In this document: positions 47,650 to 59,489 of the stretch, in pieces
Layout of the letters: each line of letters begins with the position of its first letter
How positions within the stretch are numbered: position 1 is the first letter of the stretch
Assembly (NCBI RefSeq): GCF_949628265.1
Contig: NC_088786.1
Span: forward strand, 41,065,681-41,129,680
Length of the DNA stretch: 64,000 nt
Direction of reading: 5' to 3'
DNA from: Cloeon dipterum
Taxonomy: Eukaryota; Arthropoda; Insecta; Ephemeroptera; Baetidae
Notes under the pieces: model-generated
Told to the model about the DNA's origin: nothing
Databases searched by the model: none
The model's input: only the letters and a program-made list of their open reading frames with translations
Position numbers and translations under genes: made by a program

Positions 47650-47935
47650 TGGTTATGGTGGGTCGATAGCACTAACAGTGATCAATATTTTAAGATTTTA
47701 TGTTTCAACCCCGATTTTATTTTAAACACATATACCACGTGACAAACAGAAAGTAATCGGTACATGGAAACCATGTTAATGGCTACTTTGCAATTATTGT
47801 CACAGGTTTTTAAATAGTACCCGGCTGGCTGGCTCAGCTCGAAAAATCTAGCAGCTGCGGCTTGCTCAAAATTTGACCATAAAAAGGTGGCGCGGCTCGC
47901 GCAGACCTCTAACTCAGTCAGTCACGCCGAAAATT
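47650..47935 (+). promoter_or_regulatory. Proximal promoter of GTPase gene 2
   Basis: An ATAAAAA box at 47879 lies 37 bases before an arthropod-type initiator TCAGTC (A at 47916). Upstream are 'taccacgtgacaaacagaaagtaatcggtacatgg' elements (47732-47767) conserved in an inverted copy at 54640-54930. A first non-coding exon would start at 47916 and splice to 48266 (acceptor TTTGCAG). Confidence 0.5.
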
Positions 47936-48305
47936 ACCAATATTGTAACGCACGATCGCGTGATGCGTACTCGCGGATTTTTAGGGGCTCACTCAGTGCG
48001 TGTAGCACCAGTGCGGCTGGTCATAGAATTTATTTTCTTTTTATTTTTAACTTATTTAGCAGGGGTTTTAGTGATAGCTTATAAAACATTTTACATCAAC
48101 ATCGCGGAATGCTTTTTATACATGTTCCGTAGAGAATTTCAATCAGCCTAAATTAGAAATATTTAAATATAACATTTTTGTGATTTTCAATAACACAAAA
48201 ACGCGTGTTATTAAATCTGATTATTTTTAGTAAATTTATTAAAGTTAACATTAATATTTTTGCAGGCACTGGTTGACGTCAGAGTCAAAGCCGCGCACAA
48301 AAAGA

Positions 48306-51300
48306 TGGCTCAAGAGCTGGATTCCTTATTAAGGGTAAACCTTTCTTCCCATTTAAAAATAAAATAAATAACATCCAGCATTTTCAAGAATGGAGTGCAA
48401 TCTATCGACATGCTTGGAGCTGATAAATTCATCGTCCTCGTCGGCTGCACAGTAAGTGGAAAAAGCACCTTCCTCAAATTCCTGCTCAAAGACCCAACCT
48501 TGAACATCATTAAAAACGAGCAAGAGGACTGCATTTTTACTGATGGCGAGACGACAATCGGCAGTGAAGACTGCCTCACGTCCAAAACCCTGATGCCCAA
48601 CCTGAAGAAGGATGAAAAAACCGGCTTTGCTGTCTTGGACTGCGCCGGTTTTGAGGACACTCGCAGTGAAGAGAATGATTTAATCGCATCATTCCTGAAT
48701 AAAATGGTTTTGGTTAAGGCCAAGAAAATCAAGCTCGTCATTGTCGAGAGTTACGACAAGGTTAAGTTACACGGAGATCGGAATGCGTTCATGAATGTCC
48801 TTAGCCTAGTTTCTGGTCTCCTTAAATATAACTACAAATCATTCAAGAACTCAATCTGCTTAGTGGTGACTAAAATTTTTGAGCCGTTCAAGAGCGACGA
48901 TGCCTTGATCCGCTCCGTCAAAATCTTCTTTGAAAAAGCATTCAAGAGTCTGGAAGAGAAATACGGCGCCCAGCCCAGTTCTGAAGATAAATTGAGAGAA
49001 ATGGAAATTCTGCGCTTTCTGATTGCAAATAGTCAAATTGGTCTGTTCCGCAGACCAACTGAAGTGGCTGAAAACCCATGGAGGTTGCCAGCACTAAAGG
49101 AGAATTTCAAAAACTTTAGAAAACTCGTATTTGAAGAAGTGAAGTTCACGCCTAATAATTGCGGCGAATTCAACATCGTGGTTGCCCCAAAAACTCAAAT
49201 CTGGATACGCGGACCTTTGATCGAGAACACCATTGAAGACTTAAAAAGACTATTGGCGTCTTTAGCCGACACCATCGAGAAATCAATTTTTGTGAAACTC
49301 GGGGACAATGGCGGGGATCTGGAGGAAAAATTGACGAGAATCGCTGAGCTGGGAGAACTGATCACCGTGCTGCTCTCCTCTATCCAATCACCAGAGGACC
49401 TCGCGGATTTCGCAGTGAAGAAAGGAGTGAAGAAAGAAACCATTCAAGAGTTGCGATATCAAACAAAGAAGACAATTTTTCTCTTTGGTGTTGTTGAAAG
49501 GGATGAAAGCGAAATCAAAAATTTGATTGTTGGTTTGAACGGTGGTCGTGATGAAATAATCTCGAAGGTCAAAACACTCGTCGAAACCAACAGGTTCATT
49601 GTAAATCTGGCAAAGAACGCGGAGTCGCACAAAGTACGTCTGGCGAACGACAAAGTCATGAAGCTGTTCAACGAACTGGATGTTTCAAACTTTCCGCTTA
49701 AAATGACTCATCTTTGCGAACTGGGATTCAACGAGTGCATTTCTTTTCAAGCCCAAAACCTGAAACAGATGAGTATCAACCAAATCAGCGATTTGAAGGC
49801 TTTGTACAAGAAGAAAAATGAGAACATTTTGATTTCAAAGTGGGATGGCTATCGTTTACTCTTTCTGGGAAGGTACGTTTTTCTCAGCCAAGTATCAAAA
49901 GAAATCAATCGGTCGCAAGTTGAGCAGGTGGTTGTGGCAACCACGCAGCACCTCTACATCGATTGCGACCTGACGTTGAAGCACACTCATCTCTCCCTGA
50001 TTGCACCATTGATTGAAATCGTCGAGGAAAAAAGGGTCATCACTCTCAATGGAGAAGACGGAGTTTCTCACCATGTGAAACAAGCTTCTGCATCCCAGGA
50101 CAATCGTTCAGGAGAAGATGGTCTGCACGGAAACGCAGGATTCAGCTCAGGCAGCTTCACACTCATTGCTTTGGATGTTCTAAATTCTACTCTACTGGAG
50201 GTTCGATCAAAAGGAGGGAACGGAAGTGATGGCCAGCATGGTGGAGCCGGCAGGAGCGCTTCTGCGTGCGAATATCCACTTTTAGAAGATATAGATGGAC
50301 CTATTTCTGAGAGATTCTCAGTTAATCAATATATCATGTAAGTATAAATTTTACAGTGCCATGCATTTCTAACCCTAAGTAGCTATTCATTGAACACCTT
50401 TTTTTCTCCCAATTTTAGAATGCCAACATATCTTTTTCGTCTGATTTTTTTTGCTTTTATATTATTTGTTGGAACCCATGATGAGAACGTAAATCAATTG
50501 ATTTTGAATGGCTTGTAGCCAAAGAGTTAAGGTAGTGAGTTAAAATCTAGAAATAATACATGAATAGTTGGAATGAACATATTTAATAGCAACTTAAATT
50601 GGCAAACCGTAGAAATCTCGTACAACATCAATTCCCGCGCAATTTGCAAGACATTTTGAGCCGTTGCTAGGCAACCGTAGGAGCCCGCCCTATTACATAA
50701 TTTGCTTCTGTAATTGAAAAAAGCTTTGATATTTCAGTGACCACTGCAAGGCTAAGGGTTATGAAGCAAGTATAGGCACTGGAGAATGGACGAACTATTT
50801 CCTTTTAGTGGTTGGCTTTGGGCGTTCCCAGTTCAACCTGACTGTAAAGAAGAACCCTGATGACAAAGCTACGGACGGAGGACGCGGAGGCAACAGTGGC
50901 TCACTTGCCGAGGCGGGCGAGATGAATCTCAAGGTTCTAAATAGCACTTCCTTGAACAATGTTTCAGTCACCTGTAGCAACGGTGAAAACGGCAAGCTGG
51001 GAAAAGGAGGAATAGCTGGCAGCAACGCAAAAGGAAAGTCCCGGAAATACAAATGCATGTATTGCACTTATTTTGTACTTAATTGGAAGGTCACCGTGGA
51101 TCAAATGTTAGACTCTGATAGGGAATACGACTATAGTGGCCATGTCGCTAGGGATGGAAGAGACGGAAGCATTAACGATGAGGGAAACAATCTGCGTTAC
51201 AAGTACTCGGAGGAATCTTTGCTTCCAATTGAAAAAATAGCTGACTCTTTGAACGACTTCGCTGCTAAGCATGATTTTTACAAAGATCGTAGTTTTTATA

Positions 51301-51509
51301 CTTTCAAAACCTACGTGCAACAAAATTTAGGTAGCAAAACTAGAGCGACCGTGACAGAAAACCGAAACTCGACACAGCAGCAGGAATTGAGTTCGGTTTC
51401 TCAAACGAAACCGGAATCACTTCAACCGGAATCACTTCAACCGGAGCAGGACCAGACAGGTTTTTCAATTTACAAATGGTTTACCGGTCTTTTCAAAAAA
51501 CAAAAATAA
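48306..51509 (+). CDS. P-loop GTPase-like protein with glycine-rich C-terminal half, gene 2
   Basis: Exons 48306-48335, 48389-50337, 50738-51509; 2751 bp, 916 aa. Tandem paralogue of gene 1 with the same three coding exons and phases. Walker A is GCTVSGKST, G3-like DCAGFEDTR, G4-like VTKI. The stretch at 49180-49470 is almost identical in DNA to gene 1 (three differences in about 290 bases) while the rest differs much more. The C terminus is 50 residues longer than gene 1: a polar tail with a repeated PESLQ and a last helix FSIYKWFTGLFKKQK that could bind membranes. Gly-rich blocks are GEDGLHGNAG, GGNGSDGQHGGAG, DGGRGGNSGS, NGKLGKGGIAG. The start ATG and the exon 1 peptide MAQELDSLLR align with gene 1 (…AQELDSLLR). 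Confidence 0.85.
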
Positions 51510-52654
51510 CAAAAAAGTAAACAAAAATCTTATTAGTTTCAGGGTGTTATTTTTATTTTTCGAGCTATTCCAATTCTAAAATTAAAAAAAAAAATCGATT
51601 TCTTTTCATCTCCAAATTTCACGTTCTTAACCATAAGAATTGGAAACACTGCCCAGCGCAAGACTCGTAATGACTTTCACTGACCAGCTTAAATACATAT
51701 TTAGGGGTGCTAATCACCATCCCCTTTCAACCAAATTGCTTGAATTTTGGTAACACAAATTTAATCATGCTTTTCCTCTGGGCAAAAAAATATTTTTAAA
51801 TATTCCAAAATAGACCAACTGTGGTTAATTTTTGTAATTCTTATACAGCTCTAGATTTAGAGTTGCAAAAATAATGAACTGTGAGTAATTCCTATTTTCT
51901 CTAGTTTTGAATTTGAAGGGAAATAAAAATGCCAGCTCTATGAAATTTGAATAAGCGCACCGCAGGCCGCACGCAGGGACCCAGCCCATTGATGGGCCAC
52001 TTGCCTCCGCAGTCTCCGCACCGAGGACTGCATTGAAACGCTAGACATTCGTGTGCCGTGAAGTCAAATCACGCATGCTGAAAAGGTGCAAAGCAGCCCG
52101 TTGAGCAATTAGAGCATTTCGAGCATTTCGAGTCACTAAACTAACCACTTTCTTAACAAAATCTCAGGTAACAAAAGCTAATAGAAATATAATATTCCAT
52201 CGAATCGAAATGTAAATCTATTTGTGCTCTTTTTTACTAGTTTTGAGAATAATAAAACTAAAAAATGAATTATACATGTGTTATGGATGTTTTCTACGCT
52301 TGATTTCTATACAGAATGGATTTTGTTTCAACCCTTCTCGCATTTACGAAATTGACAACTTCATGCAACAGGATTGTCTAATATATTGTAGGATTTTATT
52401 TTTTTCTACCTTGTAGTTGATGTTGTAACAAATAAAGAGCATAACTCTATTTTGCAAAATGTACTAACCCAGAGAGAGAATATTTGTGTGGCACTCTGCG
52501 AATCCAAAATATTACAAATTTTTAATATATATACATATTTGATTATTTTTTGTGCCTGTCCAGAATAACAGAAATAAACAAATTGTTTGCCAACTACCTG
52601 AAAGTCTCAATTTTTAACACTAAAAATACCATAATTCTATACCCGATCTTCCAA

Positions 52655-53590
52655 AAGGTGAAATTCAAGATTATGCAACCGGCTAAGACGAACACGCGCG
52701 GCAGGTTGCTTCTTTCAGACTTTCCGGGATGCTGACAACCTTCTTTTATCTCGTCGGAAATGCAGCTGAAAATGGAAGAAGATGAGGGGGTGTTGGTGCG
52801 GCAAAAGAAAGAGGAAGAACGTGTGTTAGGCAGCTAAATTTATTTAATGACAAAACCTTTGAGAGAAGAGAGAGAGTAGGGGCAGCAAGGATCTTCGGGA
52901 ACAGAGACACGCTTAGCGTGCAGACAATTCTTTTCAGAGTGTGTGTTGTGTGTGCCTTCGCCAAGACGAACCAACCTGCCCGCCGAATGAAGAATATCTC
53001 GGACTTTTCTAAACTGGTTAATTCTTAATTATTATTTAAAAAAGTTCTTTTCGTATTTACGGGTTAAAAATTCTAGCAGATTTAAAGGGAAAATATTACG
53101 AAAAGAATTATTTAGGATTTTTTTATTAAATTCGAAATAAGTTTTTAATAATAGAAGGTTTGCTCTTTAAATTGAATTAAAAATTCAACATTGCTCAAAT
53201 TGATGAAATCGATTTATTCTTGCTTAGATCAAAATGCAATAAAATATACAAATTATGAAAGCAAAGAAAGGGCGAACAGTATTGGCGAAAACAATGCTAA
53301 AACGATCCATCAAAAGTAATATCACGCCGCAATGAGCCGAAAATATCTCTTATTTACACTACTTGCAACAAGTGCTTTTTGCAGAGCGAGAGGGAAATTC
53401 AGCAGCTGCGTGTGCATTCCAGTGACACATCGTTCGGCACGTTAACACTCTGCAGACCTACAGCCGCCGAGACTACTTTTGCGTGTGCACAGAATTAAAA
53501 AACGCACGACAGATGGCCAAAGCTTCAAATTTCTCGTCGCTGCGCGGACTGCGAGAGCTGCGGACATATGTTTTCACTGAGAAAAATCAC
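52655..53590 (+). repeat. Left arm of a large inverted duplication
   Basis: In order: 'gcaaccggctaagacgaac', 'gcaggttgcttc', 'gttggtgcggcaaaagaaag', 'gaacgtgtgttaggcagct', 'gagagaagagagagagtagg', 'gcagagcgagagggaaattc', 'cgttcggcacg', 'acagatggccaaagcttcaa'. Each has its reverse complement, in reverse order, at 56880-57690. Confidence 0.7.
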
Positions 53591-54639
53591 AAAAAGATTA
53601 TTTTTAATATTTTATAAATTATTCAAATCAAATTTTATGTACAATTTAATCTATAAACCAGATGAAGTTTTTAGTTTGCAGATCTCGTGAGTTAAAATAT
53701 CCTTAACATTATTCTGAAATTTCAAAGTTTATATGAGACCGATATTTGGGAAGTTCGGTCTGTAATAATTTCGATTAAACTGGACAGAAAATTTCAGTGA
53801 GCTTTTGGATTATTGGGCAGCGTCAGCTATTATGTGTTTGGTGTTTACGGCGCCCGGCCAAAAGTCAGGGCCAAACGGGAGATAAGTTGTTGATTGTTGA
53901 TAGAAGATCCAGAGAAAATTAGAGACACTACACTGCATTCATGGAATTAGGTAAAAAGGGTGCCGAAATTTACAGTGCTAGACTATGTTTTCTCACATGA
54001 TTTCAAATATAATCTGATCGAAATGGAGTCTTTTTTTGGGGGAAATGCGGAATTTCAGTGAAAACGGCGATTGCAAAATTCCTTTGAGATTTCTCCATTT
54101 AAAACAATGCTAAGTTTGAGGCCATATTCTCGAAAATTTACTGTGCTTCCTCGCTCTATGTATTTTTTTAACTGTACATGATCCTCAGGACCTAATCTGT
54201 ATGCGTGTTAAAGGATTTTGCCGGGAAATTCACCATCATTTTCCTTTAAATAAGAATTCTCGGCGGCGAGACGTCTAAGACTTGGCGCGGCGCAGAGCGA
54301 TCCGCAACGAAAAGGAAATGTGGGTCGCCCGAGCAGAGGAGGCAGCAAGCAAGCGTTTTATTTCAAGAGAGAACTACCATCGTGTTAGCATAATCACGGG
54401 CGAGCGGAGGCCAAGGTGACGACCCAGCAGCTGATCGCTCACAGTTTAACAGCTACAAAACAATTCAAAACATTTCAAATCTATTTTAATTTTTCTAATG
54501 CGTTTTGAATTTTATGGAATATCTAGAAATTTGACACCATCCTGTTTAATTACAAATTACACTTCAATCCACTCTTTTATTATAGTTTGTAAATACAGGA
54601 ATTATTTTAAATTTATAAAGTTTGGTGCAAAGAAAACTC

Positions 54640-54930
54640 GACTTTTTTCGCGTTGGTCTTTAGTCGCTGACCGATCGCGGCGCTCGCTGCGGCTAGACAT
54701 TATATTAGCAACTAGAAGTCTGCGTGAGCTGATCCGCCTTTATTGCTCAAATTTAGAGCCGGCCAGCCGGGAACTATTTTAAAAACTGCGACTTCCATTG
54801 AAAAAATAATGCCGTTCCATGTACCGATTACTTTCCGTTTGTCACGCGCTCACGTGGTATGTGGCTAAATTCGTGCTCGAAACTTTCTCATGGTCATGGT
54901 GATCCACCGCACATAATCTATTTAGTAAAA
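54640..54930 (-). repeat. Inverted copy of the GTPase gene 2 promoter region
   Basis: Its reverse complement repeats the gene 2 upstream order: 'cataccacgtg', 'gacaaacggaaagtaatcgg', 'tacatgg', 'tcccggctggccggctc', 'caataaaggcgg', 'acgcagacttcta'. It may be the remains of the promoter of a lost, inverted fourth gene. Confidence 0.6.
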
Positions 54931-55194
54931 AAATGTATAAAAATAATAAAAAATCTAAATGTATTTTTGAAAATGCACATTAGAAAATGTATTTAAAGGT
55001 TTTCCCATGTCTTAATTTTCCGGAAAATTTCAAAGAGATGGATTTCTGATAGTTAGAATTCAAAATTTGGAGAAGAAAATAACCCAAAAAACCGAAAAAA
55101 TTTCTTGAAAACTTAATTTTGAACCGACAGGTTTATTTAGGCGGCTAAGCCGGTTTAGGCGACAAAAATTGGGGCGGCTCAGACCTCTATTTTT

Positions 55195-55345
55195 TGCAAT
55201 ACATATTGCAACTTGCAACAGCGAAAAGTCTGGCGTAGAAAGTCTACCCTCATTAAAAAAATGCTTAAATCTCGATCGCGTGAGCCGTGGGCGGCGCGTG
55301 TGTCAGTTTCCAGGGCGGATCTGCGCTGTAATCTCGCAAGTTCAA
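55195..55345 (+). repeat. Copy of the GTPase 5'-exon repeat
   Basis: Shares 'gcaacagcgaaaagtctgg', 'agaaagtcta', 'atgcttaaatctcg', 'tccagggcgga' and 'gcaagttcaac' with 39215-39370 and 44945-45085. The splice donor position reads GCAAGTTC instead of GTAAGTTC. No GTPase coding sequence follows. Confidence 0.55.
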
Positions 55346-56879
55346 CCGTAAAATCTATAAGTTTTTAATTTTTGAATCATAGAGTCAATTAAATTTTAGG
55401 GATAGATTTCCACTTGAATTTTATGGTCATACTTTTTATTTACACTCTAAATAAATCTTGAAATACCGTTGAAATTGGAATTTTTAACAACTATAAGACC
55501 AGTGCTCTAAATTTTTAGATTTGTGTTTATTGTTCTAATACACACGACACACGTGAATTATTTTGGCCTTTATGCAATATTTATAAATTTATTACGTATC
55601 ACGTATCGCATCCTGGGAAAATAAACTTCAATCAAATTGCCTGATTTTACTCCTATTCATTTAATTTTTGCTTCGCACCTCAATTTAAAAGAAAATAAGA
55701 GCATAATGTTAAAGGAAATTTAGACTTTAAACAGCAAACGCATGTTAGACTTTTGTGTATTACCGCATTGGTAGGTAGGTTAGCTCGAAAAGAAATGAAA
55801 ACGAAGACCACGAAGGCGCCAGAGCAATCGGCCGAGCAGACGCGAGCAGAGCAGCGAGAGCATGGTCAGCAAAAGGACAGCAGGCTGCGAGCAGGGTAGG
55901 AAAGAAGCGGACGCAGGAGTGAGACCCACTAGCTGCCCGATTTAGCTCACAGCACGCCACTTTCCTTCTGCAACAGCTGTGCAAGGTGGACAATTGTGCG
56001 GGATTTTCGTGTTTTCATTCCTATCTAAAAAGCTGTTTAAATTGACGTTTGAAGCGTTTCTGTATTTCCTAATCGATAAAATAGAACTCATCTTTTACGC
56101 GGTTTTACATGGTACGTGTTTTTCAAGCTTAGGAAATTAAAATGATATAAGATTTATTTTCTCTATTTTAATATGCATCTAATGCTGTAACCAAGAGACT
56201 AACTTCATTTCCTAAAAGAACATTAGCCCAGAGAGAATGAGAGAATATTTTTGTGCCTCTCTGTCATTCAAAATAATATATAATATTTTACCTTCATTGT
56301 CGTTGTGTGCTGCCTGTCCAGATTAACAGAAATAAACAAATTGTTTCCTAACTGCCTGCATGTCTTAATTTTTAATCTAAAAAGCGGTGTTGAGTGCGCT
56401 CGCCTCTTCGCCAAGCCACCTGCCCGCCGAACTATATTTTTTCTAAGCTTCAAATCATAGCGGGAACATCAAATGAGCACGAATCATGCAATTTTATGTT
56501 GTTAACTGACTATTTCGTGCTATAAAATCTTGAAAATTATATATTTTAACCAAATTTATGCAATTCTGATGGTTAGAACCTAGATTAGAGACCAGTGACA
56601 ATATTTGCAAAAATAAATATATTGTAGTGCCTGTCAATAGGTGGCACTCTCCTCCTCCTGTTCCCTGAGCTGTGAACTATTTAAATTATAAAAATTGGGG
56701 TTTCTTTAAATTTTGAATTAACGACCACTGATCACACGGCCAATATATTTTTCTTTCCCGAAATTCATATAAGATGATAACCACGCCGATCAGCTTTATT
56801 TTCTCCGTGCTGCTTTTATTTCTGCGAAACTTTGATATGCTGCACCCCTTCCAATTAATGATCGCAATGAGCGGTCCTG

Positions 56880-57690
56880 GAATTTCATCTCTCTATCTCT
56901 AAACGTGTTTTGTTGCGCGGCTCTCTCAGTCTGCGCAGCGACGAGAAAATTGAAGCTTTCGCCATCTATCGCGCGTTATCGAGGCAAGATTAGAGCAGTC
57001 TCGGCGCCTGTCTGTCTGCAGAGTGTCAAGTGGTCCAGCCGTGCCGAACGATCTGTCACCGGAATGCACGTAACAGCTGAATTTCCCTCTCCCTCTGCAA
57101 AAGCTCTACACTTGTAATCAGTGACAGTATAATAGTGTTATCTGCGGCTCAGCGCGGCGTGATATAACTTTGTGATTGATCGGTTTAGCATTTTTCGCTT
57201 CTTTTTTCTGTGATATTTTTTTTAATTTATTTTATTTGACCAAAGCAAGAATTAGCAAGAATGTATGTATTTTCAATATTTTTTAATTCACTTTTAAAAA
57301 GGCCTTGTAAAATTCTTCATAAAATTTATTTAAAAAAATATAAAATGACAAAATTAGCCTCTTTGTGATAATTTTACTGTAAATCCGCTTAAGCTAGAAT
57401 TTATTTAACCCCTTAATAAAAAGGACTTTAAATAATAATTGCCGTTGAACCAGTAAGCGTGAAGGTCCTATAGCTGCCCCTTCTCTCTCTTCTCATAATT
57501 TTAGTCATTAATTTTTTTTAGCTGCTTAACACACGTTCTGCCTCTTTCTTTCGCCGCACCAACAGCCTCATCATCTTCCGTTTTCAGCTAGATTTCTATG
57601 ATAAGATAAGGTTGGCAACATCCAGTAAAGTCTGAATGAAGCAACCTGCTGCGCGCGTTCGTCTAGCCGGTTGCATAATTTCCACAAACA
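56880..57690 (-). repeat. Right arm of the large inverted duplication
   Basis: Reverse-complement partner of 52655-53590. The arm contains 'cagtctgcgcagcgacgag', 'gccgtgccgaacgatctg', 'gctgcttaacacacgttctg' and 'gtctagccggttgc'. The spacer between the arms is about 3.3 kb. Confidence 0.7.
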
Positions 57691-59489
57691 AAACGCACAT
57701 TAGATGGCCTAAAAGCTTCAACTGCACACTCGTCGACTCTCGCCTCGCTGCGCAGACTGCGAGAGCCGCGGAGATATGTGAACCATGATTTCAACGGCAA
57801 TTTTAATATTTAAAAATAGTCCACCTCGTTAAAAAAATTGTAGCTTTGGCAATACTGTAAAAATATGGATTTTTTGACATTTTATGTTATTTCAAATGAA
57901 TTTTTATAAGCAATTTGACCTCTAAAGGACAGAAGGTTGGTTTTGTTTTTGAGATGAATTAAAAATAATTATTAACAGTTTCCTATTATTATAGCAAACT
58001 TTGAAAAATTATATTAAGTGTTCTATTTTTTGGTCTTCTGGTGGCTGATTTTCAAATATTCCCTTTTTTGGTAATTCATCATGTGAATTTTTTCGGAACC
58101 ATGCGCTGATAAGTAGCATAGAAACCCGCCAAAAACAGTTTTTTGCAATGCAGTGGGTTTTTACGAAAAATGCTGATCTGCTGGGCTGCACGAGGGACAG
58201 CAGCGCAAGGTTGCGGGCCGCAAAGCCGCGGAGCACTCGAGCGGCCTTTGCGCGTCCCACAGATAAATGAGTGTTGTCGCGAGCGACGCAAAGCGAGAGA
58301 TACCAATTTAATCCGTTCTTAAATGAAGTGGCTGCTTTTTAGTGGGCCTCTTCATACTTTACCCAATTTTACTCCAATATTCCCTACTCTTTAAACTCGC
58401 GTGAGACAAGTATTCAGGACGAATTATGAATGTGCGATCGTGAGCGGACTGCGTGACTGCGCGAGAGCCGCGGAATAATACGGGTAGAGATGAAAAACCG
58501 CTCATTGGTTTCACATCATTAATGAGCGAATAGTGGCGCGGTAACCAAAGTTTCGCTGAATGCAGCACGGAGAAAATAAAGCTAATAATTGATGGGATTA
58601 TTAAAACTATTATCTTTTATTAATTTTGGAAAGAAAAATATATTCGGCGTGCGTAATTCTCTGTTGTAAAAAGCCCAAGATCAGTGATCGTTAATAATTC
58701 AAAATTTAAGGAAAATCAATTTTTGTAATTTAAATAGCATTTGGGTTCAAAAACAAAAACAGGATGAGGATTGTATGGGAAAATAATTTATTCATTAGAA
58801 AAATATAAACTGGATTTTATCAAGAAATCGTTTTCGAGTGTGCCGGAGAAATCATAACAAGAAAAAGGGTCGGAGGCAAAGAACCCCTTCTTCCTTGGAT
58901 GTGCAAACAGATAAAAAATGATGGTACGAGAGGCGAAGTTTCCTTGTTGCGAGGCGAGCAGCAAGGGAAAACCGCGGCTGTCGAAGTTGGGAAAGGGAGA
59001 AGAGAAGGTAGCAAACATTTTTGGACTTCTATCCACTCCAGAACAAAAATCTCACCCGGCGGAGCAAGCTTTTTTTGCTTGCTTTCTATCCCTGTCCTCG
59101 GAGCGGAAAGGGCGCCCGATAACGCGCAAAACGATATACTTTAGAAATAAAAGTGTGTACGCATCGGCTAAATTATTTTAATCGAATTTGTTTGATTCAA
59201 AACACCAGAAAATCAAGTTTTTGCTATAATTTTAATTAAATTTAATTTAGTTTTTTTAACTTAATTTAATTTGAACAATTTTACCATGCTCGCATTAAAT
59301 TATAATAATTTAGAAACAATCTAATTAAACTATCACATATTCAAACTTATGAATTTTTATATTTAATCAATTCTATATTAATTATTATTAAAATTAGATA
59401 TTCCGACTATGTGTTGTTAAAGGTGTATTATAAAATTATTACTCACTCTAAAGAATAATAAAAAACAATTTCGGTGCTTAAATTGAAAA

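Larger units (their letters stand above)
51510..59489. other. Repeat-laden gap between GTPase genes 2 and 3
   Basis: 8 kb without a supported gene. It contains inverted duplicate arms 52655-53590 / 56880-57690, an inverted copy of the gene 2 promoter region (54640-54930), a copy of the gene 1 5'-exon repeat (55195-55345), and a direct repeat pair 52460-52620 / 56220-56370 (sharing 'cagaaataaacaaattgttt'). Short frames such as 56905-57117 lie inside these repeats and are not called. Confidence 0.55.

Noticed and set aside
56905-57117. 70-codon frame in the 52-58 kb gap
   Set aside because: Lies wholly inside the right arm of the inverted duplication; the partner arm does not keep the frame.
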